The notes: a model not told the origin generated them from the sequence alone. Positions 48,091 through 58,704 are shown, numbered from the stretch's first letter. The stretch: DNA of 64,000 bases from Pseudomonas syringae KCTC 12500 (GCF_000507185.2 NZ_AYTM02000002.1:3879501-3943500); one strand, 5' to 3'. Numbers and translations are program-made.

Positions 48091-49380
48091 GTGAGTAAGT
48101 CTCTACAAGCCATTCGTGGCATGAACGACATTCTGCCCGAGCAGACGCCGCTGTGGCGTCACTTCGAAGGCACTGTTGCCCGTCTGCTGGATAACTACGG
48201 TTACCGGCAGATTCGTATGCCTATCGTCGAATTCACCGAGCTGTTCAAGCGCTCCATCGGTGAAGTGACTGATATCGTCGAGAAAGAGATGTACACCTTC
48301 GCCGACCGCAACGGCGACTCTCTGACCCTGCGCCCTGAAGGCACTGCCGCGTGTGTGCGTGCAGTCCTCGAGCACGGCATCACTGGCGGCGGCCAGGTTC
48401 AGAAGCTGTGGTACATAGGTCCGATGTTCCGTCACGAGCGTCCGCAGAAAGGCCGTTATCGTCAGTTTCACCAGATCGGTGTCGAGGTCTTCAACCTGGA
48501 CGGTCCGGATATCGACGCCGAACTGATCGTCATGACCTGGCGCCTGTGGGGCCTGCTGGGTATTCGCAACGCCGTCAAGCTCGAGCTGAACAGCCTGGGC
48601 ACCAGCGAGGCGCGTGCGCGTTATCGCGAGGCGCTGGTCGAATACCTCACGGCACGTCTCGACCAACTGGACGAAGACAGCCAGCGCCGACTGAAAACCA
48701 ACCCGCTGCGCGTGCTGGACACCAAGCACCCTGAAACCCAGGCTGTGCTGGTCGATGCGCCGAAGCTGGCGGACTACCTGGATGACGAATCCCGCGTTCA
48801 CTTCGAAGGCCTGAAGGCCCGTCTGGACGCCGCCGGTATTCCTTATGTGATCAATCCCAAGCTGGTGCGTGGCCTGGATTACTACAGCAAGACCGTTTTC
48901 GAGTGGGTCACCGATCAACTCGGTGCCCAGGGTACGGTCTGTGCAGGCGGTCGTTACGACGGTCTGGTCGAGCAGATGGGTGGCAAGCCTACTGCAGGCG
49001 TCGGTTTCGCGATGGGCATCGAGCGACTGGTTCTGCTGCTCGAAACCCTTGAGCAGGTGCCGGAAGAAATTGCCCGTCAGGTCGATGTCTACCTGTGCGC
49101 ATTCGGCGAAGCGGCCGAGCTGGCGGCACTGGCACTTACCGAAAAGGTCCGTGATCAGTTGCCGACCCTGCGCTTGCAGGTCAACGCCGGTGCCGGCAGC
49201 TTCAAGAGCCAGTTCAAGAAAGCCGACAAGAGCGGTGCGCTGTACGCGCTGATCCTCGGCGAAGAAGAGCTGGCGGCGAAGGTCATTGGCGTCAAACCCC
49301 TGCGTGGCCAGGGTGAACAACAAAATATTGCCTGGGATGCTCTGTCAGAGCACTTGGCCTCCTGCGTCGTGCAGGGTTGA
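48091..49380 (+). CDS. hisS: Histidyl-tRNA synthetase HisS
   Basis: This class II synthetase has 429 residues and starts with GTG ([17 protein letters not shown] follows). Motif 2 is [20 protein letters not shown]; the histidine-specific loop is [15 protein letters not shown]; motif 3 is [12 protein letters not shown]. The C-terminal anticodon-binding domain spans about 335-429. Confidence 0.97.
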   Translation: MSKSLQAIRGMNDILPEQTPLWRHFEGTVARLLDNYGYRQIRMPIVEFTELFKRSIGEVTDIVEKEMYTFADRNGDSLTLRPEGTAACVRAVLEHGITGGGQVQKLWYIGPMFRHERPQKGRYRQFHQIGVEVFNLDGPDIDAELIVMTWRLWGLLGIRNAVKLELNSLGTSEARARYREALVEYLTARLDQLDEDSQRRLKTNPLRVLDTKHPETQAVLVDAPKLADYLDDESRVHFEGLKARLDAAGIPYVINPKLVRGLDYYSKTVFEWVTDQLGAQGTVCAGGRYDGLVEQMGGKPTAGVGFAMGIERLVLLLETLEQVPEEIARQVDVYLCAFGEAAELAALALTEKVRDQLPTLRLQVNAGAGSFKSQFKKADKSGALYALILGEEELAAKVIGVKPLRGQGEQQNIAWDALSEHLASCVVQG

Positions 49381-49419
49381 AGCTGATTTAACAGCCGTTT
49401 AGCGAATAGGAGTATTGGG

Positions 49420-50061
49420 GTGTCGGGTACCGAAGATGAAGAGCTGGCGGTAATGAAGGACTGGTGGCAGCGCAACGGCAAACCTCTGTTGACCGGCGGT
49501 CTGCTGGCGCTGGTCGTGGTTCTGGGTTGGCAGTTCTGGCACAGGTATCAGGCCAGCCAGTCGCAAGGCGCCTCGATGCTTTATCAGCAATTGCTGGAAA
49601 CCGCACTGACGCCCAGTGGCCAGGCAGACACCGCACGTGTCGCCGAGATCTCCGGCAAACTGAAAAGCGAATTCGGTGGCACTACCTACGCACAGTTCGG
49701 TAGCCTGTTCGTCGCCAAGGTGGCGGTCGATGCCGGCAAGCTGGATGATGCTGCAGCCGAGCTGAAACCCGTGGCCGACAAACCTGCCAACGACACGCTG
49801 GGCGAGATTGCCCGTCAGCGTCTGGCACGCGTGCTGGCTGCGCAGAACAAGACCGATGACGCGCTGAAGCTGCTCGACGGCGATGCCGACAAGGCTTTCC
49901 TCGCCAGTCGTGAAGAACTCAAGGGTGACCTGCTGGTACAGCTGGGTCGTACCGACGAGGCGTATGCTGCATACCAAAAGGCCAAATCTGCTCTGTCCGA
50001 AGACGCAGCAGTGGGTGGCCTGCAAATGAAGCTCGACGATCTGGCGAAAGGGGATGCGTGA
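49420..50061 (+). CDS. yfgM: Periplasmic ancillary SecYEG/TPR protein YfgM
   Basis: This 213-residue protein has a GTG start, a short cytoplasmic head (ELAVMKDWWQRNGKPLLTGG), one membrane helix (about 24-42) and a periplasmic TPR-like domain. YfgM associates with PpiD at the Sec translocon. It is paired with bamB as in other gamma-proteobacteria, with a one-base gap. Confidence 0.9.
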   Translation: MSGTEDEELAVMKDWWQRNGKPLLTGGLLALVVVLGWQFWHRYQASQSQGASMLYQQLLETALTPSGQADTARVAEISGKLKSEFGGTTYAQFGSLFVAKVAVDAGKLDDAAAELKPVADKPANDTLGEIARQRLARVLAAQNKTDDALKLLDGDADKAFLASREELKGDLLVQLGRTDEAYAAYQKAKSALSEDAAVGGLQMKLDDLAKGDA

Positions 50062-50062
50062 C

Positions 50063-51208
50063 GTGATTCGTTGGAAACATGCAGCATTGCTGGCTCTGGC
50101 CATTCTGGCCGCGGGTTGCAGCAGCAACAGCAAAAAGGAATTGCCTCCGGCCGAGCTGACCGACTTCAAAGAAGAAGTGGTTTTGCACAAGCAGTGGAGC
50201 CGTTCCGTCGGCGACGGTCAGGGCAAGACTTACAACATGCTCGTGCCGGCCATTGATGGCGACCGCATCTATGCGGCTGACGTCACGGGCGAAGTCGTGT
50301 CGCTGGACCGTCTGACCGGCGACGTGATCTGGAAGAAAGATCTCGACCTGCCCGTTTCCGGCGCAGTCGGCGTGGGCTATGGTCTGGTAATGATCGGCAC
50401 CCTCAAGGGTGAAGTGATTGCCATGGACGCCACGTCCGGTGAGGAAAAGTGGCGCGCTCGTGTCACCAGCGAAGTGCTGGCTCCGCCTGCCACCAACGGT
50501 TCTGTGGTCGTTGTCCAGACTCAGGATGACCGTATCGTCGGTTTCGACGCCTCTACCGGTTCGCAGCTCTGGATCTACGAAAGTACCCCAGCGGTGCTGA
50601 CCCTGCGCGGCACTGGTGCTCCACTGGCAACCAACCGTCTTGCCGTAGCGGGTCTGTCGACCGGCAAGGTCGTCGCTCTGGACATCACCAACGGCGTGCC
50701 GGTCTGGGAACAGCGCGTTGCCATCCCGCAAGGTCGCTCGGAACTGGATCGTGTCGTCGATATCGACGGTGGCCTGTTGCTGTCCGGCGGTACGCTGTAC
50801 GTCGCTACCTATCAGGGTCGCGTCGCCGGTCTCGATCTGGAAAGCGGTCGTGTGCTCTGGCAGCGTGATGCTTCGAGCTACTCGGGTGTCGCCCAGGGCT
50901 TTGGCAGCGTCTATGCCACTCTGGCCTCCGGTACTGTCGAAGGTATCGACGAGCGTTCGTCCTCTGCACTGTGGAGCAACGAATCACTGGCTCGCCGCCA
51001 GCTCGGCGCGCCGGAAGTGTATTCCAGCTACGTAGCGGTCGGTGACATGGAAGGCTACCTGCACCTGTTGAGCCAGGTGGACGGTCGTTTTGTCGGTCGC
51101 GAACGTATCGACAGCGACGGCCTGCGTGCGCGTCCGCTGGTGGTTGGGGACATGATTTACGTGTATGGCAACAGCGGCAAACTGGAAGCCCTGACCATCA
51201 AGCAATAA
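50063..51208 (+). CDS. bamB: Outer-membrane assembly lipoprotein BamB
   Basis: BamB is the beta-propeller lipoprotein of the BAM complex. GTG at 50063 (IRWKHAALLALAILAAGCSS follows) matches the P. aeruginosa N-terminus, giving 381 residues; the ATG at 50054 overlaps yfgM. Lipobox is LAAGC. Repeated propeller blades (GDVIWKKDLDLPVSGAVG, GEEKWRARVTSEVLAPPA) run to the end. Confidence 0.95.
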   Translation: MIRWKHAALLALAILAAGCSSNSKKELPPAELTDFKEEVVLHKQWSRSVGDGQGKTYNMLVPAIDGDRIYAADVTGEVVSLDRLTGDVIWKKDLDLPVSGAVGVGYGLVMIGTLKGEVIAMDATSGEEKWRARVTSEVLAPPATNGSVVVVQTQDDRIVGFDASTGSQLWIYESTPAVLTLRGTGAPLATNRLAVAGLSTGKVVALDITNGVPVWEQRVAIPQGRSELDRVVDIDGGLLLSGGTLYVATYQGRVAGLDLESGRVLWQRDASSYSGVAQGFGSVYATLASGTVEGIDERSSSALWSNESLARRQLGAPEVYSSYVAVGDMEGYLHLLSQVDGRFVGRERIDSDGLRARPLVVGDMIYVYGNSGKLEALTIKQ

Positions 51209-51291
51209 GTGTCCATGCCCGGGGCCATTGGCCTCGGGTGCCCTTGCTTCGGCAAGGCTGCGGTGCCTTTGTGGCATCGCCCCGAACTCCG

Positions 51292-51315
51292 GCCGCTGCC
51301 CTGCAGCGGCTTTTG
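51292..51315 (+). terminator. Terminator-like hairpin before der
   Basis: GCCGCTG (51292-51298) pairs with CAGCGGC (51304-51310), followed by TTTTG. It is the last of several short hairpins between bamB and der (for example CCTTGC-TTCG-GCAAGG at 51242-51257). Confidence 0.7.
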
Positions 51316-51346
51316 TATTTTCTGAAATAACGAAGTGGAGAGCCGC

Positions 51347-52819
51347 ATGGTTCCCGTAATCGCCCTGGTGGGTCGACCGAACGTCGGCAAGTCCACCATG
51401 TTCAACCGCCTGACCAGGACTCGCGACGCCATTGTCGGCGATCTGTCCGGTCTTACCCGTGATCGCCAATACGGAGAGGCGAAGTGGCAAGGGCGCTCCT
51501 ATATTCTGATCGACACCGGCGGTATCTCCGGTGACGAGCATGGCATGGACGAAAAGATGGCCGAGCAGTCGCTGCTGGCCATTGAAGAAGCCGATGTGGT
51601 GCTGTTTCTGGTGGACGCCCGTGCGGGCTACACCGCTGCTGATCAGATGATTGGTGAGCACCTGCGCAAGCGCAACAAGCGTTCCTACGTGGTTGCCAAC
51701 AAGATCGACAACATCGACGAGAACCTGGCGCGTGCCGAGTTCAGCCCGATGGGTCTGGGCGACGCCATTCCGGTGGCCGGTGCCCACGGCCGTGGCATCT
51801 CGCAGATGCTCGAAATCGCCCTGCGGGAATTCCCCAGGGACGAGGACGAGCTTGAAGAGGGCGCTGAGGTCGAGGAAGTCGCCGAAGGTCAGGAAGCCAA
51901 GCGCATCCCCGGCCCGAGCGAGAAAGACGGCATCAAGATCGCCATCATCGGTCGTCCCAACGTCGGCAAGTCGACGCTGGTCAACCGTATGCTGGGTGAA
52001 GACCGGGTTATCGTCTATGACGAGCCAGGCACCACGCGTGACAGTATCTACATTCCCTTCGAGCGTAACGAAGAGAAGTACACGCTGATCGACACCGCCG
52101 GTGTGCGCAAGCGCGGCAAGATCCACGAGGAAGTCGAAAAGTTCTCGGTGGTCAAGACGCTGCAGGCCATCAAGGACGCCAACGTGGTGATCTTTGTGAT
52201 GGACGCCCGCGAAGGTGTGGTCGACCACGACCTGAACCTGCTGGGCTTCGCCCTTGAAGCAGGTCGTGCGCTGGTCATCGCGCTGAACAAGTGGGACGGC
52301 ATGACGCCGGGCGAACGCGATTTCGTGAAGATCGAGCTGGAGCGCCGCTTGTTCTTCGTCGACTTCGCCGACATCCACTTCATCTCCGCGCTGCACGGCA
52401 CGGGCGTGGGCAACCTGTATCAGTCGGTACAGAACTCGTTCAAGTCCGCGGTCACACGCTGGCCAACCAGCCGCCTGACGCAGATTCTCGAAGATGCGGT
52501 CAGCGAGCATGCACCACCGATGGTCGGCAGCCGCCGCATCAAGCTGCGCTACGCCCACCTGGGGGGTGCCAACCCGCCGCTGATCGTGATTCACGGTAAC
52601 CAGGTCGAGAAGGTACCCAAGTCCTACGTCCGCTACCTGGAAAACACCTACCGGCGTGTGCTCAAACTGGTCGGTACGCCGATCCGTATCGAGTTCAAGG
52701 GCGGCGAGAACCCGTATGAAGGCAACAAGAACACGCTCACTGACCGTCAGGTCAACAAGAAGCGTCGGATGATGTCGCACCACAAGAAGGCCGACAAGAA
52801 GCGCCGCGACAAGCGCTGA
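51347..52819 (+). CDS. der: Ribosome biogenesis GTPase Der (EngA)
   Basis: Der has two GTPase domains in tandem and is needed for 50S assembly. The ATG at 51347 ([17 protein letters not shown]) gives 490 residues. The second G1 motif [16 protein letters not shown] is near 205, G3 motifs are DTGGIS and DTAGVR, and NKWDGM is a G4 motif. A KH-like domain ends in a basic tail ([11 protein letters not shown]). Confidence 0.97.
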   Translation: MVPVIALVGRPNVGKSTMFNRLTRTRDAIVGDLSGLTRDRQYGEAKWQGRSYILIDTGGISGDEHGMDEKMAEQSLLAIEEADVVLFLVDARAGYTAADQMIGEHLRKRNKRSYVVANKIDNIDENLARAEFSPMGLGDAIPVAGAHGRGISQMLEIALREFPRDEDELEEGAEVEEVAEGQEAKRIPGPSEKDGIKIAIIGRPNVGKSTLVNRMLGEDRVIVYDEPGTTRDSIYIPFERNEEKYTLIDTAGVRKRGKIHEEVEKFSVVKTLQAIKDANVVIFVMDAREGVVDHDLNLLGFALEAGRALVIALNKWDGMTPGERDFVKIELERRLFFVDFADIHFISALHGTGVGNLYQSVQNSFKSAVTRWPTSRLTQILEDAVSEHAPPMVGSRRIKLRYAHLGGANPPLIVIHGNQVEKVPKSYVRYLENTYRRVLKLVGTPIRIEFKGGENPYEGNKNTLTDRQVNKKRRMMSHHKKADKKRRDKR

Positions 52820-52831
52820 GTCAGCATCGGG

Positions 52832-52857
52832 AAAAAGGCGCTTCGGCGCCTTTTTTT
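52832..52857 (+). terminator. Terminator of der
   Basis: AAAAAGGCGC-TTCG-GCGCCTTTTTTT, a stable UUCG-capped hairpin 12 bases after the stop. Confidence 0.93.
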
Positions 52858-52928
52858 GTGGCCGTTTAATGGGCTATCCTGCTTGACCCGTGCCGCCCGG
52901 TGCCGGGAGATTGCAGGAAAAGGGTTCC

Positions 52929-54077
52929 ATGATCGACAGCAAGTTGCCCAACGTGGGCACCACTATCTTCACCGTCATGTCACAGCTGGCCGCCGAAACC
53001 GGGGCTATCAACCTGTCCCAAGGGTTTCCCGATTTTGACGGGCCGCAGGCGCTGCGTGATGCGGTCTGCCGACATGTCACCCAAGGCCACAACCAATACT
53101 CCCCGATGACCGGGCTGCCTGCGCTTCGTCAGCAAGTCGCGGCAAAGATCGCCCGCAGCTATGGGCGTACGGTCAATCCGGACAGCGAAATCACTATCAC
53201 GCCGGGTGCTACGCAGGCGATTTTCTGCGCGATCCACAGCGTGATTCGCGCTGGCGACGAAGTGATCATTTTCGACCCTTGCTATGACAGCTACGAGCCC
53301 GCCGTCGAACTGGCCGGTGGGCGTTGCGTCCATGTGCAACTGGGGCTGGATGACTTCGCCATCGACTGGCAAAAGCTGAGCGATGCGCTGAGCCCGCGTA
53401 CCCGCATGATCGTCATCAACAGTCCGCACAACCCCAGCGGCGCGTTGATCAGCCGTGCAGAGCTCGATCGGCTGGCCGCGCTGATCGCGGATCGTGATAT
53501 CTACCTGCTCAGCGATGAAGTCTATGAACACCTGGTGTTTGACGGCGCAGGCCATGTCAGCGTGCTCGACCACGAAGCGCTGTATCAGCGCGCCTTCGTC
53601 GTCAGTTCGTTCGGCAAGACCTATCACGTCACAGGCTGGAAAACCGGTTACGTGGTCGCGCCGCCTGCGCTGACGTCCGAGCTGCGCAAGGTGCACCAAT
53701 ACGTGAGCTTCTGCGGTGTCACGCCGTTGCAGTACGCGTTGGCCGACTTCATGGCCGAACACCCGGAACATGTCGACGAGCTGCCAGGCTTCTATCAGGC
53801 CAAGCGCGACTTTTTCTGTGGTCATCTGGCTGAGTCGCGTTTCAGCTTCCGGCCGGTGGGCGGGACTTATTTCCAGTTGGTCGACTACTCGCAGATCAGG
53901 CCCGACCTGAACGACGTCGACATGGCCTTGTGGATGACCCGCGAGCATGGTGTGGCGAGCATTCCGATTTCTGTGTTCTACCAGAGCCCTCCAGCAGGCC
54001 AGCGCCTGATCCGCCTGTGCTTCGCCAAACAGGAAGAGACGCTGCGTCAGGCGGCGGAGAAACTATGCGCGATATAA
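52929..54077 (+). CDS. PLP-dependent methionine/glutamine-type aminotransferase
   Basis: This 382-residue class I aminotransferase resembles YbdL and kynurenine/glutamine transaminases: NLSQGFPDFDGPQALRDAV, INSPHNPSGALISRAELDRL, and the PLP lysine in SSFGKTYHVTGWKTGYVV near 236. Its stop overlaps the omega-amidase gene by 13 bases. The pair is typical of transamination of 2-oxo acids (for example 2-oxo-4-methylthiobutyrate in methionine salvage) with glutamine, followed by hydrolysis of the ketoglutaramate formed. Exact substrate is inferred. Confidence 0.88.
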   Translation: MIDSKLPNVGTTIFTVMSQLAAETGAINLSQGFPDFDGPQALRDAVCRHVTQGHNQYSPMTGLPALRQQVAAKIARSYGRTVNPDSEITITPGATQAIFCAIHSVIRAGDEVIIFDPCYDSYEPAVELAGGRCVHVQLGLDDFAIDWQKLSDALSPRTRMIVINSPHNPSGALISRAELDRLAALIADRDIYLLSDEVYEHLVFDGAGHVSVLDHEALYQRAFVVSSFGKTYHVTGWKTGYVVAPPALTSELRKVHQYVSFCGVTPLQYALADFMAEHPEHVDELPGFYQAKRDFFCGHLAESRFSFRPVGGTYFQLVDYSQIRPDLNDVDMALWMTREHGVASIPISVFYQSPPAGQRLIRLCFAKQEETLRQAAEKLCAI

Positions 54078-54856
54078 GCGGGCTGCCGAACCTCAACCTA
54101 GCGCTGATCCAGACCACGCTGGCGTGGCATGATCGCGAGGCCAATCTCGAGCATTTCGAGCCATTGCTGGATCAGGCGCGCGGCGCGGACCTGGTGATCC
54201 TGCCAGAGATGTTCACCACCGGGTTCTCTATGGAGTCCGAGGCCCTGTCAGAACCGGAAGCCGGGCCTACATCGGTATGGCTATTGGCTCAGGCCAAGCG
54301 TATCGACGCCGTGGTGACCGGCAGCGTCATGATGCGCGCGGCCGATGGTAGTCATCGCAATCGCCTGCTGTGGGCGCGACCGGATGGTGAGCTGCTGCAT
54401 TACGACAAGCGTCATCTGTTTCGCATGGCCGGTGAACACCAGCACTACACGCCGGGCGATCGCCAGGTGATGTTTGAACTCAACGGCTGGCGCGTACGGC
54501 CGCTGATCTGCTACGACCTGCGTTTTCCGGTCTGGAGCCGTGACTCCCAGGATACCGACCTGTTGCTGTACACCGCCAACTGGCCGGGTGCTCGGCGCCT
54601 GCACTGGAACCGCCTGCTGCCTGCCAGAGCCATTGAAAACCTGTGCTATGTGGCGGCAGTCAATCGCGTTGGGTCGGACGGCAAGGGCTTTGCGTACACC
54701 GGTGACAGTCAGGTCCTGGATTTCCAGGGCGAGAGCCTGTTGAGCGTGGGCGAAGCGGACGGGGTGTTCAAGGCGACGCTTGGCGCGGCAGACTTGCATG
54801 CCTATCGCACACGGTTTCCAGCCGGGCTGGATGCGGATTCGTTTAATATTGAATAA
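54065..54856 (+). CDS. Omega-amidase (carbon-nitrogen hydrolase family, YafV-like)
   Basis: This 263-residue nitrilase-superfamily enzyme has its catalytic triad visible: Glu in ILPEMFTTGFSM, Lys in YDKRHLFRMAGE and Cys in LICYDLRFPVW. It should hydrolyse 2-oxoglutaramate or 2-oxosuccinamate produced by the overlapping aminotransferase. The ATG at 54065 is inside the aminotransferase end; longer frames are shadows. Confidence 0.88.
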   Translation: MRDISGLPNLNLALIQTTLAWHDREANLEHFEPLLDQARGADLVILPEMFTTGFSMESEALSEPEAGPTSVWLLAQAKRIDAVVTGSVMMRAADGSHRNRLLWARPDGELLHYDKRHLFRMAGEHQHYTPGDRQVMFELNGWRVRPLICYDLRFPVWSRDSQDTDLLLYTANWPGARRLHWNRLLPARAIENLCYVAAVNRVGSDGKGFAYTGDSQVLDFQGESLLSVGEADGVFKATLGAADLHAYRTRFPAGLDADSFNIE

Positions 54857-54915
54857 AAGTACTTCAGAATGTTTCAAGTCGGCCGATAGCTGTTCCAGAC
54901 CTCCAGGAGACCGTT

Positions 54916-55362
54916 ATGACTATTATCAACACCTCCACGCTGAACAGTTACACAAGCTCGTTGACCTTAGCGATCAAACCTACTGACGCTGAAACAGCCA
55001 AGGCCGCGACTGCTGCTGCCACCACGACTACTGAAACAGAGAAAAGCTCTGATCAGGCGTCCACCGAAGGTGGCAAGGCCGGTGCGGCGGGTGGTGGTGG
55101 CAGCGTGGGTGGTTCCAGCGAATCGTCGCTCAATCAGACCATCGAACAGATAAAGCAGCAGATCAAGGACGCTCAGAAGCAACTCGCCGAGCAGAAGGCG
55201 CAGTTGGCTGCTGCTCAAAGCGGTAACGGCTCAGCGGAAGAAAAGGCGCAGAAATCCATGGCGATTCAGGGCCAGATCGCGACCATCAGCGCTAACCTGC
55301 AGACGTTGCAGGCCTCGTTGCTGCAGCTGGAAACCGGTGGCGGTGTAAACACCACCGCGTGA
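54916..55362 (+). CDS. FlxA-like coiled-coil protein
   Basis: This 148-residue low-complexity protein has a Thr/Ala-rich start (about 25-50), a Gly-rich stretch (GGKAGAAGGGGSVGG, about 52-68), then a coiled coil (about 75-110, IEQIKQQIKDAQKQLAEQKA) and a second helix (about 115-140). It resembles FlxA-like proteins of pseudomonads, whose function is unknown. There is no signal peptide and no hrp box upstream. It has a good ribosome-binding site (AGGAG). Confidence 0.75.
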   Translation: MTIINTSTLNSYTSSLTLAIKPTDAETAKAATAAATTTTETEKSSDQASTEGGKAGAAGGGGSVGGSSESSLNQTIEQIKQQIKDAQKQLAEQKAQLAAAQSGNGSAEEKAQKSMAIQGQIATISANLQTLQASLLQLETGGGVNTTA

Positions 55363-55398
55363 TATCGCCTGCTTTGCGTCCGAAGTGACGCTCATCAT

Positions 55399-55422
55399 GC
55401 CCGCGCACAGTGTTGCGCGGGC
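55399..55422. terminator. Hairpin between convergent genes
   Basis: GCCCGCGCA (55399-55407) and TGCGCGGGC (55414-55422) form a 9-bp stem without a clear T-run; likely a bidirectional stop between the FlxA-like gene and the decarboxylase gene. Confidence 0.6.
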
Positions 55423-55473
55423 ATTCAGCTGCTTGCGCCCCTGATCAGGTGGCGCAGCGTCCAGCGTTGCCTG

Positions 55474-56343
55474 TCACTCGTTGACGTTCATGAACTTGCG
55501 GGCCCACTCTACGTAGTCTTCAGGCTGCGTATAGGTGTGGGTCAGTTCGGTCGCGCTCATGTTCGATTCGCTGCCCAGGATCTGACGCTGCTCGCGCAGG
55601 CAGTCATAGGTGGCCTTGATCGCAGCGAAGTACGCCGCGTGACCATGTACGCAGACCCTCACGCCCATCTCGGCAAGACGCGCGTTGTCGTGCAGTTCCG
55701 GGTTGCCGTATGTCACCAGCATCAGCGGCACGGTCACGCCTTCGGATATCTGCGCCAGGTGATCGAAGTCGCGAATGCCGACGATAGTAATACCGTCAGC
55801 CCCGGCAGCCTGGTACTGCTGAACCCGGCTGATGGCTTCCTGAACCGGAATGATTGCCGCGTTGGTGCGAGCGAAAATCGACATCTCCGGATCGACACGC
55901 GCTTCCAGCGCTGCGCGGATCTTGCCAACACCTTCTGCAGTGGAAATCAGGTCAGTGGATTTGCGTCCGAACTGCGCCGGCAGCAGGGTATCTTCGATCG
56001 TCAGTGCAGAAATACCGGCACGTTCCAGTTCGACAACGGTGCGCATGACGTTAAGGGCATTGCCATAACCATGGTCTGCGTCCGCGATGACCGGGAGCTG
56101 TGCGACACGGCCGATGCGCGTGGCCTGTTCAACGAATTCGCTCAGGGTGATCAGGGCGAAGTCAGGGGCTGCCAGGACTTGCAGCGACGCCACGGAGCCG
56201 CCGAGGATGCCTACTTCAAAGCCTAGGTCCGCTGCGATTCGCGCTGACATGGGGTCGAACACCGAGGCTGTGTGAAAGCAAGCGTTCGACGAGGTGAGCG
56301 CACGGAAGCTGCGGCGCAAATCTTGATGGGAAGCCTTGGGCAT
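55474..56343 (-). CDS. Oxaloacetate decarboxylase, PEP mutase/isocitrate lyase superfamily
   Basis: This 289-residue TIM-barrel protein is like PA4872 of P. aeruginosa, which decarboxylates oxaloacetate. Conserved features are the Mg-binding [32 protein letters not shown], and [10 protein letters not shown]. The catalytic KKCGH of isocitrate lyase is absent, as expected for this subgroup. A stand-alone gene. Confidence 0.85.
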   Translation of the reverse strand: MPKASHQDLRRSFRALTSSNACFHTASVFDPMSARIAADLGFEVGILGGSVASLQVLAAPDFALITLSEFVEQATRIGRVAQLPVIADADHGYGNALNVMRTVVELERAGISALTIEDTLLPAQFGRKSTDLISTAEGVGKIRAALEARVDPEMSIFARTNAAIIPVQEAISRVQQYQAAGADGITIVGIRDFDHLAQISEGVTVPLMLVTYGNPELHDNARLAEMGVRVCVHGHAAYFAAIKATYDCLREQRQILGSESNMSATELTHTYTQPEDYVEWARKFMNVNE

Positions 56344-56699
56344 AATCGCTCCAAATGTGATTGGATCAGCTCAGCGTACCGAGGCCGATGGTAATTTCAA
56401 TGCACGGTGGGTCTGCCCGAGCATTCTTTTCGTCCGGAAATCAATGCAATAGTCGTCTTGGTTTTATAGGAAAGGTGCAGCTGGCAGGTAAGTCCGAGCA
56501 GGCATCGTCAGCATATGAATTGCTGTTGGATTGGGCGCGCTCTGGAGTAAGGGCAGCATGCTACCACAGCATAAATGAAAAAGATTATGCCGAAACAGGC
56601 AGGGTCATGCGCGGAATGCAAGAGGTGGGTGCAGCGTGAGGCGGGGAGGGAAGAGTGCGATGCGGATGACGGACCTGCGTCCGCCATCCGGCTATCGAA
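56344..56699. other. Gene-free stretch between the decarboxylase gene and leuA
   Basis: No supported gene. A 92-codon frame (56361-56639, +) has no recognisable domain or good ribosome-binding site, and lies opposite to both neighbours. The left edge holds the promoter of the decarboxylase gene. Confidence 0.5.
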
Positions 56700-58370
56700 T
56701 CAGGCAGCCTTGGCTTGCGTCTGACTGATTGAACGATTCAGAGCACTGAACAGGGCGCGGAAGCTCGCCGTGGTGATGTTTTCATCGATGCCCACACCAT
56801 GCACGGCGCGTTCGCCATTCACGCGCAGCTCGATGTAGGCAGCTGCCTTGGCGGTGGTACCCGAGCCGATCGCATGCTCGTTGTAGTCCATGATTTCCAC
56901 GGCCAATGGCAGGCCGGCCACCAGTGCTTCCAGGGCGCCCTTGCCCTTGCCGCGCCAGTGCTGGGTTTCACCGTCGACGTGCACCTCGGCATCCACCGAG
57001 CTGTTGCCGTTCTCTTCCTGCAACTTATGGCTGATCAGCGCATAAGGAACGTTGGCTTGCAGGTATTCACGACGCAACAGCGAGTGAATCTGCTCGGCCG
57101 TCATCTCCAGACCCAGACGATCGGTTTCACCCTGAACCACCTGGCTGAACTCGATCTGCATGCGGCGTGGCAGGGAAATGCCATATTCCTGTTCCAGCAG
57201 GTAAGCGATGCCACCTTTGCCCGACTGGCTGTTGACGCGGATCACCGCCTCGTAGCTGCGACCGATGTCAGCCGGGTCGATCGGCAAGTAAGGCACTTCC
57301 CACAACTCGCCTTCCTTCTGCTGGGTGAAACCCTTGCGGATCGCATCCTGGTGCGAGCCGGAGAACGCGGTATGAACCAGGTCGCCAACGTACGGGTGAC
57401 GTGGGTGAACCGGGATCTGGTTGCACTCTTCGACGACCTTGCGCACGCCGTCGATGTCCGAGAAGTCCAGCCCGGGATTGATGCCCTGGGTGTAGAGGTT
57501 CAGCGCTACGGTGACCAGGTCGACGTTGCCGGTCCGCTCGCCGTTACCGAACAGGCAGCCCTCGACGCGATCCGCACCGGCCATCAGGCCCAGTTCGGTG
57601 GCGGCAACGCCCGTGCCACGGTCGTTGTGGGTATGCAGGCTGATCAGCACGCTGTCGCGGCGGGTAATGTTGCGGCCGAACCACTCGATCTGGTCGGCGT
57701 AAATGTTGGGTGTCGCTACTTCCACGGTCGCCGGGAGGTTGAGGATCACCTTGTTCTCGGGCGTCGGGTTCCACACCTCGATTACCGCATCGCAGACTTC
57801 CTTGGCGAATTCCAGCTCGGTCGCACTGAAGGTTTCCGGCGAGTACTGGAAGGTCCACTGGGTTTCCGGCTGTTGTGCTGCGTATTTAACGAACAGCTTG
57901 GCCGCGTTGACCGCGATCTCCTTCACCCCGGCCTTGTCCTGATTGAAGACAATGCGGCGGAACGACGGGCAGGTCGCGTTATACAGGTGAACAATAGCTT
58001 TTTTGGCGCCGCGCAGTGATTCGAAGGTGCGGGCGATCAGGTCTTCGCGAGCCTGGGTCAGTACCTGGATGGTGGTGTCATCCGGGATGTGGCCGTCTTC
58101 GATCAGAGTACGCACGAAGTCGAAGTCAGTCTGCGAAGCCGATGGAAAGGATGCCTCGATTTCCTTGACGCCGACGCTGACCAGGGCTTTCCAGAAGCGC
58201 AGCTTCTTGGCCGCGTCCATCGGCTCGATCAGCGACTGGTTGCCATCACGCAGATCGGAACTGCACCAGATCGGCACTGCGTCGATGGTCTTCGAAGGCC
58301 AGGTGCGGTCAGGCAGATCAATGGTCGGGAACGCACGGTACTTCTTCGAGGGATCTTTGAGCATAGTCAT
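56700..58370 (-). CDS. leuA: 2-isopropylmalate synthase LeuA
   Basis: LeuA condenses acetyl-CoA with 2-oxoisovalerate, the first step of leucine synthesis, and is feedback-inhibited by leucine. The 556-residue protein is the long LeuA type: HMGL barrel (about 33-310) with [16 protein letters not shown] and [20 protein letters not shown], then a C-terminal LeuA dimer/regulatory domain (about 430-545). [20 protein letters not shown] is the standard start. A Leu-rich short frame lies upstream. Confidence 0.97.
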   Translation of the reverse strand: MTMLKDPSKKYRAFPTIDLPDRTWPSKTIDAVPIWCSSDLRDGNQSLIEPMDAAKKLRFWKALVSVGVKEIEASFPSASQTDFDFVRTLIEDGHIPDDTTIQVLTQAREDLIARTFESLRGAKKAIVHLYNATCPSFRRIVFNQDKAGVKEIAVNAAKLFVKYAAQQPETQWTFQYSPETFSATELEFAKEVCDAVIEVWNPTPENKVILNLPATVEVATPNIYADQIEWFGRNITRRDSVLISLHTHNDRGTGVAATELGLMAGADRVEGCLFGNGERTGNVDLVTVALNLYTQGINPGLDFSDIDGVRKVVEECNQIPVHPRHPYVGDLVHTAFSGSHQDAIRKGFTQQKEGELWEVPYLPIDPADIGRSYEAVIRVNSQSGKGGIAYLLEQEYGISLPRRMQIEFSQVVQGETDRLGLEMTAEQIHSLLRREYLQANVPYALISHKLQEENGNSSVDAEVHVDGETQHWRGKGKGALEALVAGLPLAVEIMDYNEHAIGSGTTAKAAAYIELRVNGERAVHGVGIDENITTASFRALFSALNRSISQTQAKAA

Positions 58371-58468
58371 CAGGAAATCCTTTTGTATTCACGGGGCCGG
58401 GTTGGGCGGCCTGCCGTTCTGGATAGATAGCACAGGGAGTTGCGAACACAGGGACGAGGCACAGCATG

Positions 58469-58546
58469 CTAGCCAGGCAGTCGGGCGCTGACCAGGCTGA
58501 GGCACCGATGTTGGCGCAACAGAATAAGGGTTTGAGAGGTTTTCAT
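58469..58546 (-). CDS. Possible leader peptide upstream of leuA
   Basis: The 25-codon frame begins MKTSQTLILLRQHRC and ends SLVSARLPG; six of its 25 residues are leucine. It lies 98 bases before leuA on the same strand. Leu-rich leader peptides commonly mediate attenuation of leucine genes. I see no convincing antiterminator/terminator pair, and the ribosome-binding site is weak, so this is a hypothesis. The rest of 58371-58741 shows no gene. Confidence 0.35.
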   Translation of the reverse strand: MKTSQTLILLRQHRCLSLVSARLPG

Positions 58547-58704
58547 GAGGCCAACCGTAACCATTGGCATGGATGATGGCAAGCATTTGAAAAAGATTGG
58601 AATAAATTCTCGAAAAGGCGCTTTTAGCGATTTTTTATAGCGGGATATGACGCTTTATGTACAGGTTGTTGTTGGACGAAAGCGATGTGCGCAATGAGGG
58701 GGCA

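Noticed and set aside
56361..56639. A 92-codon plus-strand frame before leuA
   Set aside because: No ribosome-binding site, domain or conserved context; composition is that of chance frames in GC-rich DNA.
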